A stretch of DNA of 64,000 nucleotides from Chrysomallon squamiferum (Eukaryota > Mollusca > Gastropoda > Neomphalida > Peltospiridae). The notes under the pieces are model-generated. The model did no database searches. It was not told the origin of the DNA and saw only the letters and a program-made list of their open reading frames with translations. The stretch is taken from assembly GCA_012295275.1 (NCBI GenBank), contig CM022674.1, positions 17,082,237 through 17,146,236 of the forward strand, given 5' to 3'. Shown piece after piece: positions 15,722-28,327 of the stretch; position 1 is the first letter of the stretch; each line of letters begins with the position of its first letter. The position numbers and the translations under genes are program-made.

Positions 15722-17156
15722 ATCAGGTAAAGTGAACATTTTATATTAATAACTTGTTGGTCATCCTAGCAAATTTAGAAATAGCTTATCATTACAGCAA
15801 CGTTAGTAGTAGTAATAATATAAGTTACAGTTGTGTAGTAGTAGTCGGAGCACCAATAGAATAAGTAGAAATGTTGATGGTAATGATCGTAGTCGTAGCA
15901 GTGGAAGTTCTACCAGTAATAACAATGATAACATTCACAGCAGCAGTATAATTGTCTTGGTGACAGAGGCAGTTTTGGTTGCTGTGGAAATTATAGAACT
16001 AATATGGTAATAGTTGTAGTTGTACTTTTTTAATTCTACAAGTGATTGTTGTAGTGGTAGTTGTACTTTTAGTAGTTCTATAATTGATTGTTGTAGTGGT
16101 AGTCGTAGGAGTAATTTGTTTTATGCACGTTCGTGGAATGCTCACCGTCTTCCATCTGACCTAATATCTTTAATATTTCCACAAAATACTGTATTTATTT
16201 ATTTATTTATTTGTTTATTTATTTGATTTGATTTGATTGTTTATTTCAGGTTAAAATCAATATGAAAAGAAAAGTAGATGATTGTAATATTATTATATGT
16301 TAACATGTCTGTTTCAAGAAGGATCTTCACGTGGACATTCTCTGACATTTTTTATCTTTATGTTCATGGAATCAACGTGAACGTGAAAATAATAATAATA
16401 ATAATAATACATAAATAAATAAATAAATTAATAAATTAATAAATTAATAAAAACAACAAAGGAAACAACATAGAAGTATGTTTGCTCGTGGGATCTTAGC
16501 ACTTAGATGTGTGTTACAGGCGAGACGTAGGAATTACTTTCTGTTTCTGAAGGGTGACGCGGTTCAGAGAAATTAGTCTGGCACAGGTTTAAATGGAGAG
16601 AAAAACAAATAGTTTAACTTTATTTATTTATTTGTTGTGATGAATTGTTATAGCTGTATATTTTACGAAGAGTTAATGAAAACATTCTAGTGTGGTGTTT
16701 TAACATAATTTAACACTAGATATGTTAAAAAGTTAACTGGCATGTATAACAAACCACTCTCAGTTTGTTCAGATTTTGTCGTTTTTTTGGTTTTTTCTGA
16801 CAATGAATTCAAGAACTATAAACAATGTAGTTCATAGCTGTGGATTTTAGTTTTCTAAAATATATTTCCCATCATACCTCTGTAAAAGGAATTGATTTCA
16901 CATGATCTCTATCAGTAAGGACACACTTCATCGGGGGAGCCTCACCTGTAAGTAAATTATATTAAGTTTATTATTCATTAAACATAAACTTAGCAACTGT
17001 TTGTTTATTTAATTATGAATGTCATGTAAATAAACGAAAATCTGATATATAGATAAATTTGTATATTTGTATCATTAATTTCTACTTGTTTTATTTTTGG
17101 ATTTAATTTGTGTTTAAAATGTAAACAGATGAAGTATATACAAATAATTTGTAAAG

Positions 17157-17197
<41 letters not shown>

Positions 17198-17618
17198 GTG
17201 TGTGTATATATAAATATATAATAATATATAATAATACGCAAATCTCTAAAATAATAACTGATGTTTTGAGACAGGATCCCAGGCTAGCTCTTATATGTGT
17301 ACTTTATGTGTGTAGTCTGTTCACAGTATGTGTGTGTGTATATATATAGTGTGTGTGTGTGTGGTCGTTATCATGACTAGGGGATTATATGACTATGACA
17401 ATGATTGGCAAATATTAAATTGTGACAGTAATATATATATATAGACAGAAGCTAAATAACATCAACAAGAGAACAGTTTGAGTTCATTATTTATATGCAG
17501 AATATGTCTCGTAATAATATGAAAAACTAGAAGCGGAACAATTAAAGTCGGGAGAATCAAGTTATTACGTTAATGTGTGTGTGTAACAGTTTAAAGAACA
17601 AAAATAAAAGTATCTTAA
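15722..17618. other. Intergenic, low complexity
   Basis: Holds trinucleotide-rich sequence (15780-16110), (TTTA)n near 16190-16230, (AAT)n near 16390-16450, and (GT)n at about 17163-17192 and 17351-17363. A minus-strand exon-like piece at 16912-16956 is too short to call. Confidence 0.5.
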
Positions 17619-17629
17619 CAGATTATTAT

Positions 17630-19225
17630 TACTAGCCCTAGTGTTTCCATTACTACAATTATTACTAGATCTATTATTTCCACAACTATTATTAGTAACC
17701 CTCCTATTTCCACAATCATTATTATTACTATCCCTACCATTTCCAGTACTACTATTATTACTTGCCGTATTATTTCCACAACTATTATTACTAGCCCTAC
17801 TGTTTCCATTACTACAATTATTACTAGATCTACTATTTCCACAACTATTATTACTAGCGCTACCATTTTCAATACTACTACTATTATTATTATCTCTACT
17901 ATTTCCAGTAATACTATTATTACTAGCTCTATTATTTCCACAACTATTATTACTAGCCTCCCTAATGTTTCCATTACTACAATTATTACTAGCTCTACTA
18001 TTTCCACAACTATTATTACTATTATTACTACCTCTACCATTTTCAATACTACTATTATTATTAGCCCTACTATTTCCATTACTATTATTACTACTAGCCC
18101 TACTATTTCCAGTACTACTATTATTACTAGCCCTACTATTTCCAGTGCTACTATTATTACGGTTATCTAACTTATGTTGATATTCCCCTCAATTTACCTT
18201 AATTACCTGATGACCGATATCACCTGAAACGAGAAAGGAAAGTTAAATTATCCGAGCGGAGCAAGGATTTGAACTCCAAGCAGCGAGCGTAGCTAGCGTG
18301 AACGTTAACCACGACACCATCCGATCTCCGACGACCACAATACATAAAGAACTTCTAGTCAATCCTGCGATCGATGTTGTGCAATCGATTTGGAGTTACC
18401 TCCCAACATGGCGATTATCTGTAGAAGCCGCCATTTTCGGAATTTGCATAATATCCTGCAATACTATAAGAATTATATAACTTCCGGGAATAAAGACATC
18501 ATGTTTATTTTTAGAAACTATGTAATGCAATTCTTTTAATTTTATATAAATGTTTATTTCATTAAATATTTTATTTTATATGCTAAATATTAACGAATGT
18601 GTGGATTTATATTTAAAATAGTCAGATAAAATAAAATGAAAATGACGGCTTCTGCAAGATAATCGCCATGTTGGGAGATAAGCCAAAATCGACTGCACAA
18701 CATCGATCGCAGGATTGACTAGAAGTTCTTTTCGTATGTTGATCGTCCGAGATCGGATGGTGTCATGGTTAGAGTTCACGCTAGCTACGCTCGCTGCTTG
18801 GAGTTCGAATCCTCACACGCTCGGATAATTTACATTTGATTTCTCATTCCAGGTGATGTCGGTAATTAAGGTAAGTTCAGGTGGATATCAACGTAAGTTC
18901 AGTAGTAGAGTTAGTAATAATAGTAGTACTGGAAATAGTAGGGCTAGTAAAGGCTCGCAATAATAGCACTGGAAATGGTAGAGCTAATAATAATAGTACT
19001 AGTATTAGTGGTAATCGAAATAGTAGGGCTACTAATAATAGTAGTAATTGAAATGGTAGAGCTAGTAATAATAGTAGTATTGGAAATAATAAGTCTAATA
19101 ATAATGGTAGGGCTAATTATAGTAATAACGGAAATGGTAGGAATACTAATAATTGTTGTGGAAGTAGTAGGGCTAGTAATAATAGTAGTAGAAACGGTAG
19201 GGTTAGTAATAATAGTTTCAGAATA
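17630..19225. mobile_element. Foldback-like element with 33-bp repeat arms
   Basis: Symmetrical structure. A 33-bp tandem array in reverse orientation (17630-18170) is followed by an inverted-repeat arm of about 270 bp (18171-18440), a loop of about 190 bp, the other arm (18630-18896) and a second array in forward orientation (18900-19225). The array unit contains 'agtagggctagtaataatag' and 'tagtactggaaat', with whole-triplet variants. Long inverted repeats built from subrepeats are the hallmark of foldback-type elements. No transposase ORF is present. Confidence 0.6.
18171..18896. mobile_element. Head-to-head tRNA-like modules
   Basis: Each arm of the small inverted repeat contains a tRNA-like promoter: an A-box-like 'tggtgtcatggttag' (18758-18772) and a B-box-like 'gagttcgaatcc' (18801-18812), with the mirror copy near 18260-18330. 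This suggests a SINE-derived module, duplicated head to head. Flanks carry matching 'aggtgatgtcggtaattaag' segments. Not a functional tRNA: no acceptor stem is evident. Confidence 0.55.
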
Positions 19226-19419
19226 ATATTTAAGATGTGCGACGGTATAAAATCAAGAATTGAATCAGAGTATTTTCCTTGCAATAATGGAAGAAGACAA
19301 GGGGGAAACGTCATTTTGTTTATTTTCATTACACTTAAATGATTTGAGAGATTGTTTTCGTAAATAAAACTGAAACGGTATTAAATCGGTAACAGATTTT
19401 CTCGCTAAAATATTAATGC

Positions 19420-20220
19420 ATATCTGAAGTTATTTGTGAAGTTATATGCTGATGATACTGTACAATTAGGAGAAGGAACAGATGATTTACAACATCACGT
19501 GCACTGTCTTGAAATGAATTGTAAAACGTGGAAATTGAAAGTTAATGCTCCCGTGTCAAAAATTATGATTTTCTTTCCACAGGAAAATTGAAAACAGATC
19601 TATATATAAATATATGGAAATAGAAATTGTTGCTGAGGTTTATCAATCGATTGTTAGATTAGTTTGACAAAATTGTAAAACAAATATTGTTATATGCACA
19701 GAAATCAGGAGTTTTCAATATTGCAATATAACTGAATGATATCATCTCACGTTTATCAAATATATAGTATGTTTTAACAAGTCAACACCAAGATATATGG
19801 TTTATGGTGAATTATGCAGATATCCATTGTCTATAAATGTTACAGTAAAAATGTTTACAATTTGGGCAAACATTGCTAACTGTAAAGAGTATAAACTGTC
19901 TCGTATATTATAAATGTTGTTATCTTATAACCATAGTATGAATGCTTCTGTAATAGCTTATATTATGCTTCTAATATTAGATGAATGTGTTTATGAAGTA
20001 TATATTCGTGTGTTCAAGTAAATGTTTTGCGCCAATTAAAAATGTTAGAACTTTATTTAAAGTTAATAATGTCAAGCTTCCTATATAAACTGGTACACGG
20101 TTCAATATTGAAACACAGAAAATATCACTTATGCAATTTTGATATTGGTGATGAGTTTCTCTGTATATTTAAGTGGACATTTTTAACTTTTCAGAGAAAT
20201 AAATATATACCATAGTATTG
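19420..20220 (+). mobile_element. Non-LTR retrotransposon RT fragment (YADD)
   Basis: The plus strand encodes FVKLYADDTVQLGEGTDDLQ followed by CKTWKLKVN, the catalytic YADD segment of LINE reverse transcriptase. A disrupted C-terminal part follows (YMVYGEL-like near 19800; HLCNFDIGDEF near 20140), matching the ORF end seen at 60-345. Stops and frameshifts make it inactive. The right arm holds the mirror copy. Confidence 0.75.
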
Positions 20221-20858
20221 TACATTTAGACCAAATACAATAACATTTCAACATATATTTTCTACAACAAAAATCACTTTTGTATAAACGTTCCTGAAAT
20301 GTTCATATTGTCATTGAAAGAATAATCTTGCGGATTATGTTATAATTATCGTTATTATTATAACTATGTTTTGTTTATATGTTCTCAATACTGCACGCGG
20401 TGCAATCATAATTTTTCACTTGTCTCTTGACTTACTTATTCCAAGATACACGTGACTTCCGTCACCACTAGATGGCGTGTTAGCATACTGTGATTCATTC
20501 TGACGTATTCGCTCGTAATTGCTTCTTTCAGCATCTGTGTTGGAGACATGAAGATAAACATGGTCATCGTCGACTGCTGTATTAATATACTGTGCAGGAC
20601 TCAGTTGTGTACGGAGTGTTGCTGATTGGGTGTAGGGAGTGTGGTTTATCAACGTTTTACTTTTTTGGTGCTGCATCAGTTTAAACTAAGCTTAAATTTG
20701 TAAAACAACGTTATGTTATATAATTATGTGCAGGCACTATCTGCGAATTAAAATTCTATAATTAATTTTATTTAGGTTTCTAAACACGTTTCATTCACAT
20801 AGTAACAGAGACAGAGACAGATGGACTTCTGGAGATTTTCCTGGAAGAATCAGAGCAT

Positions 20859-21127
20859 CCAGGATTTTCCACATAGTTTTAAAGCCTCCGCCACTTAAGG
20901 AAATCCGCCTGTTAAATTTTACAGCTGTTATTGTGGATATAAAACAGCAGTAAACTCCAACTGCAACATCGCATTCTCAAATATTGTGAATAAATACTTT
21001 TATTTTACACTAGTTTCACTTTCTTTCCATTGGTTATTAATAAACACAAGTACCACTTGATTCAAAAGTTAAAAATATTTTGTATTCACAAAAAAGTGGC
21101 CAGGAGCTGACACGTTATTGCTGTTCA
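20859..21127. other. Left-arm-only insertion
   Basis: The right arm reads straight through this point (43230-43245), so about 268 bp is extra here. It includes a segment of about 125 bp (20976-21100) that recurs in the same orientation at 24448-24575 and, inverted, at about 39829-39962. Confidence 0.6.
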
Positions 21128-21683
21128 CAAACGTCTGTTAGTCTTAAAACATAGTAACTGTTCAGACACGATTTCATGATGGTGATTATTAGTATCTCAT
21201 CTACAACAGTCTATTCCATCTCTAATGTGTAATGTAATCTTCGATTCGTTAAAACGATGTCATTCAGACTTCACTCCAAGTGTTCGCCCAGTTGCCAAGA
21301 TAATGGAGTGAATGACGAGCGATTTCTTTTGGGTTTTCATTCCGCTCTTCCAGATTGATCCAAATGGTGATCACTTAAATGTTTAAATAATAAATAAAGT
21401 AAAATAAAATGAATGTATATCAATATGTAATGTTATATCTTTTTGGATGAATTAAAGGCTCCTAAATCTAATTCAACAATTTCAAGAGTGAATCCGACAG
21501 GACCTTTCATAATAAAAATGAATATGCATAACCTACACATATATCATGACACAATCTTAGTGTACAGTAATCAATCAACCAAACAAAAAAGTAGTTAGAC
21601 TGCGATTTTTGCTAAAGTATCAAGTATGGCCATTTTATTAAACGAAGAAATTATACATGTAGTTACAGATGACAATGATAATA

Positions 21684-21770
21684 CCGGCCTTGTTGGCGCA
21701 GTAGTTAAGCTATAGGCTAACAGGCTGGTAGGTACTGGTTTCGCTCCCCGGTATATCATAATAAGTGTGT
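21684..21770 (+). mobile_element. tRNA-derived SINE head
   Basis: Has an A box within 'tggcgcagtagttaagc' (21694-21710) and a B box 'ggtttcgctcc' (21737-21747), with the 'ggctggtaggtactgg' segment familiar from molluscan tRNA SINEs. The 3' body is short or lost. Shared with the right arm. Confidence 0.7.
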
Positions 21771-21849
21771 TCGGTTAACAGGAGTACATGGCATCCTCTG
21801 TTCCATCTATTTGTAACTTACAAACAATACATTACTCTTTTTATATACA

Positions 21850-22365
21850 TCAACCGTGTCTTTCATGTTGTCTTTGGTGACTATTCCAGTTGAAAACAGT
21901 TTCCGTATTTGTTCTCCTTTAGACATCCATTTTGCCTGGGAGAACGAACACATCTTTGGGTAATTGATGAACTGTCAGAGGTTCATCGTTTAGACCTCTT
22001 GTAGCTAACATGGCAAACGCCCCATCATAACATTGTACTGCTACGTGCGGACTTCTTTCATTTCAGCATTTTCTGACTTCAGTCAAGATCTTTTGCATCT
22101 GATCAGTCGTCACGGACTTGTCTGCAATAGGCGCTGCATAGTACTGTTCTGGTTTCTACAATCATTATTTAACGTTTTATAAACATTATGAGATAGTCAT
22201 AGTGGTCCTTTTTGTGTAAGCTGTATCAAACCAGTCGAATAAATCAGTTACTTTTGTGGTATGTTATCACAGTATAACACGGTGGTCACCAGCACTAAGT
22301 CAGCAGCAATTTGCACATCCCATTCACTGAGGCTGGACCGATGTTCTTGGATCCTTGAACCAAAA
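21850..22365 (-). other. Unrecognised coding-like segment, disrupted
   Basis: Minus-strand translation gives protein-like pieces: SLSEWDVQIAADLVLVTTVL, QYYAAPIADKSVTTDQMQK, AFAMLATRGLNDEPLTVHQL and PKDVFVLPGK. They are separated by a TGA after KC, another stop and frame changes. The same pieces, with conservative replacements and the same TGA, occur at 42000-42612. I do not recognise the family. It ends against the SINE. It could be exons of the surrounding receptor-like gene or an independent pseudogene. Confidence 0.35.
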
Positions 22366-23207
22366 TTTACAAGCATTTATACTAATTATTCTGACTAATA
22401 TCTACATAAAAATTTGTATTTAATATTAAATGCATTAATAATTAAACTGAATAATGTAACACTTGGGTTTGCAGAAAAGTATGACTACCAGCTGATTCTC
22501 GTGTGCCGTTCTTTAAATACAATAAACCCAGTAGATGTTTTAAAACTGAATAAAGACACTAATAGACTAAACTTGAAGTAGGTGATCATTTTTTTTTTTT
22601 TTTTTTTAGGATTTATTTATTTAAGGCCACAACTCCAGAAAATAATCACCTACCTCGTTCATTTTGAGGCGCATTCCGTTGCAAATGTCACGTGACCGAT
22701 CACCAGCAGACGGTCCTTGAGTACACATCACTCCCAGTGGTTAGTACGGTATAATTCACTTAGACATTTTCCTAAAATATTTATTACATACCTGCAGTAT
22801 TCGATGAACTGGGACAAGCATTATTAGCTGGAAAGGGCAAAAAATAAAACAAATATTGATCAATTTTGGATGAACAGTAAAACTGTTAAAGATATTCTAA
22901 AGATATTTATTGAAAAAAAATTAACAAGTTATATTCTACGATAAGCTATTGGAAAATTAAACAAAGTTATATTTATGTTAACATATGACAATAATAAAAA
23001 CGTTATATTTTTATATATCCAACTACAGTGTAAACGACGTATATTTACGTTTAAACAAAACAGTAGAAACAAAACTAACTTATATACTGTGTAAATAACA
23101 TAAATTCTTATCATGGAAAACATAAGCTAACACTGCACACAATAAAAAGATCTGCCATGCAATGTAGGTCTTCATATTTTCTATTGTTTACACTTATTAC
23201 GTTAACG

Positions 23208-23906
23208 CAGTGTTTCCCAACCGGTGCTCCTCGGAGCCCTTCTGCTCCGCGGTGCATCGTCAAGGGCTCCGCGCGAGAGATGACATAACTAATAAATAAA
23301 AAAGGAGAAACTGGGGGCAGTTAGACGGACATAATGAAATAGACAGAACAAACGAATACACCTACAATAACATTACAATGATTACTATGTACAATGCACA
23401 TGGATAATATGGATATCATGCCTAATTTAAATAGTAATTTGTATAAATAAATAACTATTTAATTAGTTAAAGTGTAAATAGTTTCTAATATAACAAAAAA
23501 AAAAGAAGAAGTTTATTTTACTTTTCAGGTAAATCATTAGTATTGCGCAGAAGCAAAACTATTTATGACGTCACTGATGACGTACTGCCAACCCCTTGCA
23601 TTAAGACGCACGTGGTTGTTAGAAGCACACGAGTTAGTTGCGAATAGAGCAGTGTGGGTGCGTGTTGTGTTTTGTCTTCACTCCTACCTGCCAATATTTG
23701 AACACAATTTTTAACGCGTGAAAGATGATGAAGTATTTGAAACGAAGACGTGCAAGTGAAGAAGAGGATAGTGGAAATGAGCAACACTTAGCAGAGCAAA
23801 GTACAAGTAAGGTAGCTTAAAATAAAATAAATGTGGAGGGGGGGCACCGCAGGATATTAAATAATGTTATAGGGCTCCGCATTGATGAAAAGGTTGGGAA
23901 TCACTG
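23208..23906 (+). mobile_element. Non-autonomous hAT element, left copy
   Basis: Starts cagtgtttcccaacc and ends ggttgggaatcactg, which are hAT-type terminal inverted repeats. It is flanked by a perfect 8-bp target-site duplication CGTTAACG (23200-23207 and 23907-23914). 699 bp. Internally, 23725-23820 encodes a 31-residue peptide MMKYLKRRRASEEEDSGNEQ... and stop, resembling the N-terminus of ZBED5-like hAT transposases, so it is probably an internal-deletion derivative. Confidence 0.85.
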
Positions 23907-23914
23907 CGTTAACG

Positions 23915-25914
23915 ACTTGCTAACAACTGTATTATGAAAGCAATCCACGTAGTAAAGAATCGTGGAAATTGTTTTTAAATGTTCTGTAGTAAGATATTAA
24001 AACTTGATGTACCAGGAAGTATTTACACCTTCAGCATGAATGCCTGTGTACTATTTTTATAGCTGAATAATAAATGAAAGACAGTGTTATACCTGTATAC
24101 ATAGTCATGTTGTGAGTCAAATAGAAAAAGAAATATGTGCTATGATTAAGTTTTGAAATTAATTCAACAATAGAATGTACAGAGGTAGAAGAATGCATGC
24201 GTGTGGATGAGAGTGATTTGAATATGTATACTTAAGTGATATATACATAGATATGCATACATACATACATTGTCCGTGTGTGTCTGCGTGTATATCTATG
24301 TACACGTGTGTATATTGCATATATATATGTATATATATATATATGTGTGTGTGTGTACAAACACAAACATATATATATAACTGTAGTATGTTTTACACTG
24401 AATTCACAGAAAAAGTTATAAATTCACTCTGTGTGTTTGAAATAAACTCACAAATATTGTGAATAAATATTTTTATTTTACACTAGTTTCACTTTCTTTC
24501 CATTGGTTATTAATAAAGACAAGTAACAATTGATTCAAAAGTTAAAAAGATTTTTTATTCACAAAAATCATGATTATTAACTGATTTACAACAGATTTAT
24601 TTTTTTAAAAATGGTTAACAAACAAATCGAAGATATTTTACAAATTATTAAAAGGATAATGAGCAAACAGTTTGGAATGATTTTTCATTCTCAATGTTCA
24701 ATCATGCCTGTACTGGGCACCCTATTCGAGTAAATTTAGAAGTTAATTTCACTGATAATTAATTGCAAACATTTAAATTAAAATTAATAATCATTAAACA
24801 TAATTATTATTAATAAGCAAATATGAAATACTAATTATAATAACAAATTTAATTTAAAATGTAGAATAATTATTACCTATATGAAAATGTAAAATGATAT
24901 TAATAATAACAAATTACATTTAATTTAAAATGCATGTATATAAAATAATTGTTAAATCATAATTATTTTCAATACGAAAATGTAAAATAATAATTATCAT
25001 AACAAATTAGGAATAAGCTGAACACTCACAATGACTGTTTTATGGCTAAACACAAAGCCTGGATTTCATCTAGTTTTATCACAGTTCAGTTTTTTCCCTT
25101 TAGTGGTTTAATAATGTGTTATGAATCTGCTAATGTAAAAATATTGTAACAGTAATCTGTCGTGAATAGGGAAATAAAAGCAATTGTTACACTAAAATAT
25201 TATGAATGTGCAAATTAAAGTATTAAGCTAATATATTATGAATATGCAAATTAAAGTAACTATTGTAACAATGTATTAGGAATGGGGAAAAGCAAAATCT
25301 TTATTACATATTTGTGTTTTTTTCTGAATATTCAAATGTAAAATATAACAAATTATGAATGATCAAATGTTAACTGAAAAAAAGACAAAAAAAAAAAATG
25401 TATTACAACTTTCTTCATTTCAGAACATTTTAGTAACAGCAGTATGTAAGTGCATGTATGTATGTATGTATGTATGTTTGTATGTTTGTAGTCCGTATAC
25501 TTGTATGTGTGTGTGTTTATGAGCATATACAGAAAATATGAACACAATACAAGTCAATAAAATAATTTAAGTGGGATTTTGTATACATATTGCAAATATA
25601 AAGAAATGAGAAAGAGTTGTGTTAACATATTCAAAAACAGGTTTAATAACAGGTGTAAAGTTATTCTTCAAAAATAAATTATATATATATATGTTGATTT
25701 TGTTTTGGAATATATTATATTGATAGGTCTCTGGAATCATGGATAAAAGGTATTTGTGAAGGCAAACACACATAGATATGCACAAGTATTGGCACACATG
25801 TATACTTACAAACATATATATATATATATAGGCACTAAAGAATACATATACACACATATACATACACATATATATATATATAAAACACATACATACATAC
25901 ATATATATATATAT

Positions 25915-25947
<33 letters not shown>

Positions 25948-27097
25948 GACCCTGTACACAAAATGTGGATTCACATGAAGTAATTTTCTAAAGAACATTT
26001 TCAATGTAACTCCATTCACTGATTACACTGATTTCTTTCAATGAATTCTTGCAGAAAATTGCAACAAATGAGAGCAAAATAATCTTATTTCCAGTACACT
26101 CAAAATTACCACACGTAATTATAAACATCTTTGGTAATATAAATCTTTCGAGTGACAGAAATATTTTATTTAAACAAAATTGGGGTTTTTGGGTTGTTTT
26201 TTTAAATGGTATAAATACATACAGATATTATAACACAGCCACTGATAAAGTAATGGTATTATAATATACATGTTATTAATTATAGTGTACAAATGCATAA
26301 TACAGTGATCATAATTAATTGTATAATGACAATATTAAACAAATCATGTCCAATTAAATATACATCTGATCAAAGGAATTTATATAAAGATTTTACCAGC
26401 TGGTGCAAAACATTTGATACATATAATTACAAATAAACAGTCAAAAAATATATTAGTTTGCACATAAAAACAGACATAAAGTATATATATTCATACATGA
26501 ATACACTGAAACATACATTCTGTATATTTGTATGTTATTAATTTATTGTTTTGGTTCATCTATCACTGCATCTAACAAAGTATGACAATAAAATAATATG
26601 AAATAATGTTAGAAATGAATATGTATTTCAAACCAATTATAACACCCTGTGTTATGTTGTTATACTTAATTATTAATTAAGATTGGACAGCAAAAAATAT
26701 AAAATAAATAAAATAGAATTTGGAAATATGCAGACTATTTCTTTGTATCACCAAAAATAAATTTAATAAAAGCTTTTAGACTACTTTTCTCAAGAAATAG
26801 TTAAATGCACTTAGCAGATTAATGTAGAATAAAATAATTAAAAAAAAGGGTATTATTGTTTCTGTAATAAAAGAAGAAGAAAAACAAATGTTCTGATTCA
26901 CAAACTTTTATAAAAATCATTTCAAAACAGTAAGAAAACAAAATACAACCATGTAAGTTAAACTAACAATTTTAAACCTGTAGTTTCTTAATCAGCAATT
27001 TCGTCCAAAGTGTTTACAATCAGTTCCACATGTTGTTAAAATGTCGAACAATAACTTCAGCTTGGCCTAACCATTAAAGTTAATTATTTGTTTGTCT
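23915..27097. other. Intergenic between receptor and kinase genes
   Basis: AT-rich with (AT)n, (GT)n and (ATGT)n runs (24230-24370, 25440-25520, 25690-25960). Includes a segment of about 885 bp (25515-26400) absent from the right arm. No gene-like ORF. The stretch just below 27098 is the 3' flank of the kinase gene. Confidence 0.6.
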
Positions 27098-28292
27098 TCA
27101 CGTTTCAATTTTTCTGTCAATTATTTTCTGAAATGATCCAGACTGATTTTGTACATTCTTCAAGGTCTGAACAACCTGTAAATAAAAAGGGAAGAAATAG
27201 TGGCAGGTTATTTTGTGTATGACATTTACGTAGATATTTAAGTATATTATAACTGTTAGTTACTGGCAAATGATTGCAGTGTGATATCACCCATCATTTG
27301 TACAGTAACAACTTTTATTTATTAATATATTATTTTTTTAATTCTAATTTCTTTCTTTTGTTTTTTTTTATTTTTGTCTTTAAATTTTAATTATTTTTTT
27401 TTTAATTAGAGAGAGAATACAGAGAGGGAGAGATATATATAGCTTTTGTTTTGTTCTGTTTTGTTTTTTTTTTTTAAGTTTTTTTGATGGAGGAATTATT
27501 TTTATTCATATTTAAATTGTAATTAATATTAGATGTTTTTTTTTTAAAAAAAAAAAAAATTTGGAGAGCTGTTAAGGGGAGATCACTCACCTTTTTAATG
27601 GTTGGCCTGTCCTTTGAGTGCTGTGACCAGCAACTCTGCATGAGATCTTTGTACTGCGGCATCATGTTTGTTACACTGTTCAGCCGCGGCCTGCTTCCAC
27701 GATTCACCAGCTCTATCACCTGTAAACACACTGCTGTTGTTTAACACACACATCAACATATCACAGGTGTGTACATACTAATGTGTGTTTGTACACCACC
27801 ACACACAAACACACACAAACAAACACAACACACACACACACACACACACAGATACACACACACACACACACAAAACACAAACACAAAAACAAACACACAT
27901 CATCACATCAACTACCTCTTCCTCGGTGACAATGTCTTCAAATGGGTCTTCACAGACAAACAGCTCCCACATTACAAGTCCAAACGAGTAAACATCGGCT
28001 GCCGTTGTGATCACTGCGTCATCCTCGAGTACAGTGGGGTTCTGCAGTATTTCTGGAGCTGTCCAGCGAATGTTGGCTGGACATGCACTGTAGTTACGAC
28101 GACCTGTAAAGTTACCTGTGTCTTTGTACAGTCCATTTAGTAACTATTCTAAAACTTAATAGCTGTTGAGATTAAATTTTATGTTTCTTTTATTTTTATT
28201 TTTAAATGAATATTTTAAGATTATATACATACGTACATACACAGACACATATGTTCTACATCCATGTTTTCCATAAAGAAATGGAAACAGAC

Positions 28293-28327
<35 letters not shown>

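Larger units (their letters stand above)
20416..23175 (-). pseudogene. Signalling receptor-like gene, left copy, donor lost
   Basis: Visible exons: exon 1, 23175 to about 23112 (signal peptide MKTYIAWQIFLLCAVLAYVF-like); exon 2, 22827-22792 (ANNACPSSSNT); and the last exon, 20670-20416. The last exon is an open cytoplasmic-type tail with tyrosines in PAQYINT, DHVYLHV, SNYERI, SQYANT and GSHVYLGI, then KSRDK and stop. YxN motifs resemble Grb2-type SH2 sites and SNYERI fits the ITIM pattern. The exon-1 donor is AT instead of GT (ccatg/ataaga), while the right copy has ccatg/gtaagt. Ectodomain and membrane exons were not found, and phases of exon 2 (1) and the last exon (0) do not join directly. 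Confidence 0.55.

Noticed and set aside
16912-16956. Possible short minus-strand exon with EAPPMKCVLTDRDHV
   Set aside because: It has a plausible acceptor and donor, but is only about 45 bp and no partner exon in matching phase was found.
17641-18180. Leu-rich ORF of 179 codons and its Val/Ile-rich reverse frame
   Set aside because: Pure translation of the 33-bp tandem array. Same for 18975-19226, 45980-46231, 50793-52203 and others.
18700-18830. Possible tRNA gene
   Set aside because: A- and B-box-like motifs are present, but no acceptor or anticodon stem can be folded and the unit is part of a repeated inverted structure.
22577-22655. Small inverted repeat 'gtaggtgatcatt...aataatcacctac' around poly-T
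   Set aside because: Could be a tiny MITE, but no target-site duplication is clear and the interior is homopolymer.
23563-23787. Minus-strand ORF of 74 codons repeated in the right arm (40600-40824)
   Set aside because: Shadow of the hAT element; the meaningful frame is the opposite strand with the transposase N-terminus.
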